DNA of 48,982 nucleotides from Poriferisodalis sp964484385 (GTDB lineage: Bacteria > Actinomycetota > Acidimicrobiia > Acidimicrobiales > Poriferisodalaceae): the NCBI GenBank assembly GCA_964484385.1, contig CAZAFV010000020.1:1-48982 (forward strand), in the 5' to 3' direction. Positions 42,655 through 48,982 of this stretch are shown piece after piece (position 1 is the stretch's first letter; every line of letters begins with the position of its first letter). The translations under genes and the position numbers were made by a program. Below the pieces are notes generated by a model, which was given only the letters and a program-made list of their open reading frames with translations, was not told the DNA's origin and did not search any database.

Positions 42655-43818
42655 ATGCAGGCATCGCACGCTCCACCCGATCCTTCGACCGCCCCGGCCC
42701 CGAACCTGCCGCGCCTGCAGGCCGCCGACCAGCGCAACGGCATGCCCGCCGGCAAGGTCTTGCTGGCGGGCGCGCTCGGGCTGGCGCTGGCGATCGTGCT
42801 CAACTCGCAGCAGCTGCTGCGCGAGGCGCAGCAGAAGCCGTTCGGCTGGGAGCGCGATGTCTCCGTGGCAGTGTGGGAACCGGTCGAGGGCGTGGCCAGC
42901 GCTGCCGGAGCGCACCTGCCACGTCTGTGGACCGACGAAGCGTTCGGTCGCGACGTGGCCGACCCCGGTGCGACCACCGATCCGCTCAGTTCTGTGGCTG
43001 CTGGCGAGACGGCTGGCGAAGCCGGCGGCACTGCCCTGGAAGCCGACCCGGCGCGTGCCGGTGTGGTGGTTGCCGATCCGGCGACGCCCGCGATCGCTGG
43101 TGCCGGGAGTTCCGATGACGGCGTGGCGACAGGAGCGCCCGCCACCACCATGCCGTGGTTCCCGACGCCAGCCGATCCGCTGCGGCTGTACGTCATGGGC
43201 GATTCCATGGTGCGGTTCTTCGGCGATGTCATGGTCGGCCTGGCCAATGACACGGGCGTCATCGAGGCCTCCACGGAGCATCAGCTTTCCAGCGGCTTGA
43301 GCCGACCCGACTTCTACGACTGGCCGACACGCATCGTGGAGGTCTTGGCCGCAGAGGACCCCGACGCAGTCGTGCTGATGTTCGGCGGCAACGACGCACA
43401 GGCGATCGTCGTGGATGGCCAGATCGCACGCCGCTTCTCTGATGCCTGGGTGCAGGAATACTCGGCGCGGGTCGGCCACGTCATGGACCTGGTCACCACC
43501 GACCCCGACCGAGTGTTGATCTGGGTCGGCCAGCCGATCATGGAGGACCCTGAATACGACTCCCGCATGCAGGGCGTCAACGAGGTCTTCGAGGCCGAAG
43601 CCGCCAAGCGCAACCGGGTGCACTACGTGGACACGAGGGACCTGTTCCGGGGGCCCAATGGCGGCTTCAGCCGCTACGTGGCCGATGCCGATGGGCAGCT
43701 CGCCGATGTGCGTCTCACCGACGGCGTCCACCTCAGCACCATCGGCGGTCGCTGGCTGTCGCAGGTGCTGCTGGACGAACTCGGACTCTTCGTCGACCTG
43801 TCGTCGGGTGCCGGGTAG
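42655..43818 (+). CDS. Membrane-anchored SGNH-hydrolase/acyltransferase (DUF459-like)
   Basis: 387-residue protein. After a disordered N-terminus a single helix (about 34-45, KVLLAGALGLALAIVL) anchors it, then a long Ala/Gly/Thr-rich linker to about 160, then an SGNH domain. The nucleophile lies in GDSM (Ser184), the glycine/asparagine pair in GGNDAQ, and the catalytic Asp-x-x-His in the terminal LTDGVHLS. This is the DUF459-type SGNH protein that often partners an MBOAT acyltransferase (AlgI with AlgJ/X; PatA with PatB). It starts 3 bp after the MBOAT stop, so both are one unit, and it would act on the outer face of the membrane. Confidence 0.9.
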   Translation: MQASHAPPDPSTAPAPNLPRLQAADQRNGMPAGKVLLAGALGLALAIVLNSQQLLREAQQKPFGWERDVSVAVWEPVEGVASAAGAHLPRLWTDEAFGRDVADPGATTDPLSSVAAGETAGEAGGTALEADPARAGVVVADPATPAIAGAGSSDDGVATGAPATTMPWFPTPADPLRLYVMGDSMVRFFGDVMVGLANDTGVIEASTEHQLSSGLSRPDFYDWPTRIVEVLAAEDPDAVVLMFGGNDAQAIVVDGQIARRFSDAWVQEYSARVGHVMDLVTTDPDRVLIWVGQPIMEDPEYDSRMQGVNEVFEAEAAKRNRVHYVDTRDLFRGPNGGFSRYVADADGQLADVRLTDGVHLSTIGGRWLSQVLLDELGLFVDLSSGAG

Positions 43819-43873
43819 CCAGGCGCCACCCGGTTCGGCGACATTTCCGCGCACGCGGCCGTGGCGGAGCGCG

Positions 43874-45619
43874 TCAGCGGCAGAGCGGTTTGAATTCGAA
43901 TCCGCGGTTTGAGAGCCGTTCAAGCGCCATGTCGAGTCCTCGCACCGTCGCCGAACGAGGGCCGCCGCCGTCGTGCAGCAGGATGATGGCACCGGGATAG
44001 GACCGGGCGACGAGGCCGTCGGCAATGGTCCGGGCCGGGCGCTGTTCCCAATCGCGCGGGGAGTAGCTCCAGCCGACCAGTCTCAGGCCTAACTCGTTGG
44101 ACCATTCTTCGGTAAATCTGCCGATGGCGTAGTAGGGCGGCCTGAGGCACGGGGTGGCGAGCGGCCCCAGGATCTCCTGGGTGCGCCCGACGGAACGGTC
44201 GAAGGCCGCCTTCGAGACACGTGCGAGCGACTCGTGTTGCCACGAGTGGTTGGCGAGGGTGTGGCCCTCGTGTGCGATGCGCTGGATGAGCAGTGGATAT
44301 CGCTCTGCGAGGTAGCCGACGACGAAGAAGGTCGCTCGAGCCCCGTGGCGTGCCAGCACGTCGAGCACCTGCGGTGTGTACGTCGGGTGCGGCCCGTCGT
44401 CGAAGGTCAGGTAAACGACCGGACCGTCGTCTGGCAGCGCCGGCGGGGAGATGTGGGTGCTCGACCAGAAGCTGGTGGGGCCACGGGTAGCGATGCGCTC
44501 GCCGAGCGCCGGCGGGAATACATCGACGGAAAGCCGGTAGTCCGCCGGCTCGGGGAGCGACGACGCGACCGTGACGGTCCACGCGCCGCTCGCTGGTATG
44601 CGGGTTGCGAAACTCTGGGTCCGCTCGGCGATGGGCACGAGCGCTGCGCCGTCGCCGAGACGGGCCTCCAGCCAGACTCCGGCCGGGGCGGTGAGCGTCG
44701 CCACCATGACGTCATGCTCAGCGGCGTGAACGACATACCCGTGCCGCTCGCGCAGCTCGATCCGATCCGACATGACGGCGCCTATGCCGTCGAGCTCGAA
44801 CACCACCGGCGTCGCCGGCCTGGTGATCTGTAGCGCCGGCACATTGTCGATTGGCTCGACGCGGGTGGCAGTGGCGATCCACGCTGCCGCCGGTGCTGCT
44901 GGACCCGCGCTGTCGGGGCTGATGGACAGCGTGGTGCGTCGTGTGATCGCCGTCAGCGGCTCGCCGGGCGAGCGATCGAAGAAGGACACCTCGACCGCGT
45001 CATCCCGGATGTCGATGGTGTCGATGATGATGTGACGGCCCAATTCCACGGGCGGCTGCACATCAAATGCCTCGCCGGTACCGAAGACGGGCACCAGCAG
45101 GTTTCCCTCCGGCAAGTCAGCGAATCGGGCCTCGATGTACACCGCGAAGTCCTCGACGCCATCGCCATTCAGATCACCCCGAGCCACCTCGCGGTGAAGC
45201 ACGAATACGGAATCCGGGAACGATGTGCGCAGCGCAGCCTCGAGACCCGCAGGCAGCGGCTCGGGTTCGACAGCATCGGCTTCCGCGACATCCGGCTCGC
45301 GATCCTGCTGAACGATGGGTTGGTCGTCGGTGCCTGCGTCGGACGCTGTGGCATCATCCGGCGGCTCAGGATCGCCGGACGGCTCGTTGGACGCCGGTTC
45401 GCTTGAGGCCGGTTCGTCCGCAGTGCCGGACGCGGGCGGGGGCAAGGTCGACGACGGGGCCGCCGCCGTCGCGTCGCCCGAGATCTCAGATCGCTCGGCA
45501 ATGCCGGACTCAGTTGCGACCGGCGCAGCGTCGGGGCCCTGTTGAACCTGGCATGCGCCGCTCAGCACGGCAGTCAGGATCAGCAGACTGACCAACCTTG
45601 GGGTGCCGCGCCAGCGCAC
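43874..45619 (-). CDS. Large polysaccharide (chitin/peptidoglycan) deacetylase lipoprotein
   Basis: 581-residue exported protein. Signal and lipobox: LSGAC (Cys23). Then about 100 residues of Ala/Ser/Pro/Glu/Asp-rich tether, and a central region (about 120-300) containing a calcium-binding-like loop at 149-154 (DLNGDG). A β-rich PPC-like domain (about 300-368, ending ADYRLSVDV) and the C-terminal NodB domain (400-581) follow. The NodB motifs are complete: TFDDGPHP (Asp407/408), HSWQH (His458, His462), RPPYY and LLHDGGG. It should remove acetyl groups from cell-wall or extracellular glycans at the cell surface. It is convergent with the MBOAT–SGNH pair, whose products would do the opposite type of modification. 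Confidence 0.9.
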   Translation of the reverse strand: MRWRGTPRLVSLLILTAVLSGACQVQQGPDAAPVATESGIAERSEISGDATAAAPSSTLPPPASGTADEPASSEPASNEPSGDPEPPDDATASDAGTDDQPIVQQDREPDVAEADAVEPEPLPAGLEAALRTSFPDSVFVLHREVARGDLNGDGVEDFAVYIEARFADLPEGNLLVPVFGTGEAFDVQPPVELGRHIIIDTIDIRDDAVEVSFFDRSPGEPLTAITRRTTLSISPDSAGPAAPAAAWIATATRVEPIDNVPALQITRPATPVVFELDGIGAVMSDRIELRERHGYVVHAAEHDVMVATLTAPAGVWLEARLGDGAALVPIAERTQSFATRIPASGAWTVTVASSLPEPADYRLSVDVFPPALGERIATRGPTSFWSSTHISPPALPDDGPVVYLTFDDGPHPTYTPQVLDVLARHGARATFFVVGYLAERYPLLIQRIAHEGHTLANHSWQHESLARVSKAAFDRSVGRTQEILGPLATPCLRPPYYAIGRFTEEWSNELGLRLVGWSYSPRDWEQRPARTIADGLVARSYPGAIILLHDGGGPRSATVRGLDMALERLSNRGFEFKPLCR

Positions 45620-45704
45620 CCCACGATGATGGCCGGTTGAGAGAGGCGCGCAGCGGCAGCCGGACTCAGTCCCATTGGCCGCAGGCGCGGCCGATGCCAG
45701 CCGC

Positions 45705-45791
45705 CTAGCCGCGGCCGCAGTTGGGGCGCTTGCCGTGATTGGCTTTGCTGCGCCGCGCCCGGAGCTTTCGCTTGTTGGTGCGCTTCGACAT
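45705..45791 (-). CDS. 28-aa bL37-type ribosomal protein
   Basis: Small frame from ATG 45791 to TAG 45707-45705. The 28-residue product is very basic (MSKRTNKRKLRARRSK, then ANHGKRPNCGRG). The ending KANHGKRPN matches the actinobacterial ribosomal microprotein bL37 seen in mycobacterial 50S structures. It would bind the large ribosomal subunit rRNA. The gene stands between a deacetylase gene and an acyl-CoA racemase gene on the same strand. A family hit would confirm it. The alternative that this is chance coding is unlikely given the motif. Confidence 0.75.
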   Translation of the reverse strand: MSKRTNKRKLRARRSKANHGKRPNCGRG

Positions 45792-45835
45792 AGGCGTCTC
45801 AGGCTACCGACGCCGTTCGGCTCAGCCTCCGGGAT

Positions 45836-46975
<1,140 letters not shown>

Positions 46976-47101
46976 GGGTTCCTCCCCGTCAATGGATGTC
47001 TCGGGCGCGTACCCGACCCGGCGAAGTCTTGCACGCAGCGCTTCGTACCGCCCGGGAGGGCTGTGAGCACCCAGCGTTGCACTCATTAGCCTCGCCCGGC
47101 G

Positions 47102-48223
47102 ATGGAGCGCTTTGGGTTCGTGGGCCTGCCCAACGCGGGGAAGTCGTCGCTGTTCAATTCGCTCGCCGGCGGCGGGGCACTGGCGGCGCCGTACGCCTTT
47201 GCCACCACCGATCCGAATGTCGGCGTGGCCCGGGTGCCCGACCCCCGGCTCGATGCGCTCGCCCAGATGAGCCGCAGCAAGAAGGTGGTGCCGACCACCA
47301 CAGAGTTCATCGATATCGGCGGACTCGTGGAGGGGGCCAGCAAGGGCGAGGGTCTTGGCAACCGCTTCCTGGCGGGGATCCGCGAGGTGGACGCGATCGT
47401 TTTCGTCCTGCGTGCCTTCTCCGATGCCGATGTGCCCGGTCCCGCCGACCCGCTCGAACACCTTCGCATCGTCGAGACCGAGCTCACACTGGCCGACTTG
47501 GAGTCGGTGGAATCGCGGATCGGCCGCCGGCGCAAGGCGGCGCGCAGCCAGCCGTCTGACACCGCGCTCGCCGAGGAGGCAGCGGCGCTCGAAGCCGCGC
47601 TCGAGCACCTGGCGGCGGGCACGCCGCTGTACCGGGCATGGCCGCTCGGCGCTGGGTGCGACGGCGCTGAGCCGTCCTCGCAGCAGCACCCCCACCGGGC
47701 GGCGCTGCGCAGCCACTTCCTGCTGACCGACAAGCCGGTCATGGCGGTGCTCAACATCGGCGACGACCAGCTCGATGCCGCGGCCGAGCTGGCCGCACCC
47801 ATCGAAGCCGAGCTGCCGGGCGCCACCGTGCTGCCGCTGTGCGTGCAGCTCGAAGCCGAAGCGGCGCAGCTCACCGGCGCCGAGCGAGCCGAGCTGCTCG
47901 AAGGACTCGGTCTGGGCGAGGGTGCGCTGGAGAGGTTCGTCGCCGCTGCACACGGCCTGCTGGGCCTGCGCACGTTCCTCACCACGGGCGAGAAGGAATC
48001 CCGGGCTTGGACTTTCCGCGCCGGCTGGCGGGCACCGCAATGCGCCGGGCGGATCCACACCGATTTCGAGCGCGGCTTCATCCGGGCCGAGGTGATCGAC
48101 TGGGCTGAGCTGCTGGACTTAGGCTCGTGGTCTGCCGCGCGGGACGCCGGCCGCCTGCGAGTCGAGGGGAAGGACTATCCGATGCGCGATGGCGACGTCG
48201 TGGAGTTCCGCTTCAACGTGTAG
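47102..48223 (+). CDS. ychF: YchF/Ola1-family ATPase (redox-regulated)
   Basis: 373-residue P-loop protein of the Obg family that hydrolyses ATP and associates with ribosomes. The P-loop is GLPNAGKSS near residue 8, followed by the family stretch IDIGGLVEGASKGEGLGNRFLAGIREVDAIVFVLRAF. The G4-like NxxE motif that gives ATP specificity reads NIGDD, so the expected Glu is Asp here. The C-terminal TGS domain is present (LRTFLTTGEKESRAWTFRAG… to DVVEFRFNV). The following DUF192 gene starts 2 bp after its stop and rsmI overlaps that gene, suggesting one transcription unit. Confidence 0.96.
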   Translation: MERFGFVGLPNAGKSSLFNSLAGGGALAAPYAFATTDPNVGVARVPDPRLDALAQMSRSKKVVPTTTEFIDIGGLVEGASKGEGLGNRFLAGIREVDAIVFVLRAFSDADVPGPADPLEHLRIVETELTLADLESVESRIGRRRKAARSQPSDTALAEEAAALEAALEHLAAGTPLYRAWPLGAGCDGAEPSSQQHPHRAALRSHFLLTDKPVMAVLNIGDDQLDAAAELAAPIEAELPGATVLPLCVQLEAEAAQLTGAERAELLEGLGLGEGALERFVAAAHGLLGLRTFLTTGEKESRAWTFRAGWRAPQCAGRIHTDFERGFIRAEVIDWAELLDLGSWSAARDAGRLRVEGKDYPMRDGDVVEFRFNV

Positions 48224-48225
48224 CC

Positions 48226-48561
48226 ATGCCCTGGCTGGCCTGCGGGGATCGAGTGGTGGCAAGTCTCGAGGTTGCTCGCACCCGTTCCGAGCGCCGGCGT
48301 GGCCTGCTCGGGCGCGACGACGTGACCGGAGCGCTGCTGATCGAGCGGTGCCGGTGTGTGCACACCATCGGGATGAGCTTCGACATCGACGTGCTGTTCC
48401 TGGATCGGCAGCGGCGGGTGGTGGACCTGGTGCAGATGCCGCCGGGCCGGATCGGGCGGCCGAGACTGAGCGCTCGATCGGTCATCGAGACCCAGGCGGG
48501 CGCATGCGAACGCTGGGGCCTGACCGTGGGAGACACGCTCGACGTCCGGCTGGAAGCATGA
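48226..48561 (+). CDS. DUF192-family protein
   Basis: 111-residue protein of the DUF192 family. It has the characteristic RSERRRGLLGRDDVTGALLIERCRCVHTIGMSFDIDVLFLD pattern (arginine-led start, G-L-[ML]-x-R, C/H in VHT, and FDIDVLFLD). No signal peptide is seen, unlike many bacterial members. The biochemical role of this family is unknown. It starts 2 bp after ychF and overlaps the next gene by 4 bp (ATGA). Confidence 0.85.
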   Translation: MPWLACGDRVVASLEVARTRSERRRGLLGRDDVTGALLIERCRCVHTIGMSFDIDVLFLDRQRRVVDLVQMPPGRIGRPRLSARSVIETQAGACERWGLTVGDTLDVRLEA

Positions 48562-48982
48562 GCGACAGCGAACCCCGGCTGTGGCTGGTTGCCACACCCA
48601 TCGGCAACCTTGCTGACATCGCCCCGCGGGCGGTCGAGGTGCTGTCGGCGGTGTCTTTCGTGGCCTGCGAGGACACTCGCCGAACTGGCCTGCTGCTGCA
48701 GCGGCTGGGCATCGGCGGACGGCAACTGGTGGCCATGCACGAGCACAACGAGGCCACCGTGGCCGCCGAGATCGTGCGGCGCCTGACAGCTGGGGAGGCC
48801 GCCGCCTACATCACGGATGCGGGCATGCCCGCCATCTCCGATCCCGGGCAGCGACTGGTCGCCGCTGCGGCATCAGCAGGCGTCGTCGTCAGCGCCGTTC
48901 CGGGACCGTCGGCACCGGTGACGGCATTGGCCATCTCGGGCCTGCCGACCGATCGCTGGGTCATGGAAGGGTTCCTGCCCCG
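48558..48982 (+). CDS. rsmI: 16S rRNA (cytidine-1402-2'-O)-methyltransferase (partial)
   Basis: SAM-dependent tetrapyrrole-methylase-fold enzyme that 2'-O-methylates C1402 in the decoding centre of 16S rRNA. The visible 141 residues contain the family's motifs: ATPIGNLADIAPRAVEVL, CEDTRRTGLLL, ITDAGMPAISDPGQRLV and VPGPSAPVTALAISGLP. ATG 48558 overlaps the DUF192 stop (ATGA), so it is translationally coupled. The C-terminus continues beyond the right edge. Confidence 0.95.
   Translation, partial: MSDSEPRLWLVATPIGNLADIAPRAVEVLSAVSFVACEDTRRTGLLLQRLGIGGRQLVAMHEHNEATVAAEIVRRLTAGEAAAYITDAGMPAISDPGQRLVAAAASAGVVVSAVPGPSAPVTALAISGLPTDRWVMEGFLP

Overview
The window is high-GC DNA packed with genes on both strands, and it looks like the chromosome of an uncultured or little-studied actinobacterium. 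Acidimicrobiia is my best guess. The reasons are the bL37-type microprotein, the FmdB–galU–moeA–moaC–membrane-protein block typical of Actinobacteria, many GTG starts, and a heavy acyl-CoA/thiolase/CaiB gene content. A run of 10 N at 20320-20329 marks an assembly gap. There is no phage, transposase, integrase or CRISPR array, and one tRNA gene (Ala, CGC).

Layout. 1-2.2 kb: the left end of a vitamin B12 uptake locus (permease and binding protein, minus strand) under a cobalamin riboswitch. 2.2-7 kb: a DUF2784 membrane protein, nicotinate phosphoribosyltransferase, a 1-Cys peroxiredoxin, an AcoX-like ATP-NAD-kinase-fold protein and a ThiD-like kinase. 7-15 kb: acyl-CoA metabolism, with a B12-dependent acyl-CoA mutase large subunit whose specificity residue is Gln rather than Arg, an AcuI-type reductase, an HMG-CoA-synthase-like/OB-fold protein without its cysteines and a partner thiolase. 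An NfuA-type Fe-S carrier, a PIG-L deacetylase and two small envelope proteins lie among these. 15-18 kb: dxs and a flippase-like membrane protein. 18-22.7 kb: TldD/TldE, a PHP hydrolase and UppP.

22.7-28.5 kb: the block of most general interest. It holds a SAF protein, a Ser-rich FmdB/Ruc-type zinc protein, a GalU-like enzyme, MoeA, MoaA, MoaC and a membrane protein whose N-terminus and position match the actinobacterial SepX/GlpR cell-division factor. MoeA here may therefore have a Glp-like division role as well as, or instead of, molybdenum cofactor synthesis. 28.5-31.5 kb: tRNA-Ala, then an overlapping pair of a fatty-acid/sterol hydroxylase and an NSDHL-like dehydrogenase, then an orphan amino-acid-binding lipoprotein.

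31.5-39.4 kb: a single 785-aa polypeptide that fuses GAF, PAS, histidine kinase, receiver and OmpR-type DNA-binding domains, divergent from SCO1–CtaG (cytochrome oxidase assembly). Then come an M1 aminopeptidase coupled to a 42-aa membrane protein and a PfkB kinase. 39.4-45.7 kb: envelope polysaccharide functions (phosphohexomutase, MBOAT acyltransferase with an SGNH partner, a large NodB deacetylase lipoprotein). 45.7-49 kb: a 28-aa bL37-type ribosomal protein, an AMACR-type racemase, YchF, DUF192 and the start of rsmI.

I found no wholly new system that the sequence alone can prove. The best candidates are the kinase/receiver/DNA-binding fusion with an inverted repeat in its divergent promoter region, the MoeA–SepX-like block, the hydroxylase/NSDHL-like pair, and the in-frame 24-bp triplication that separates tldD from tldE. 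Functions are read from motifs recalled from memory, and no database search was run.
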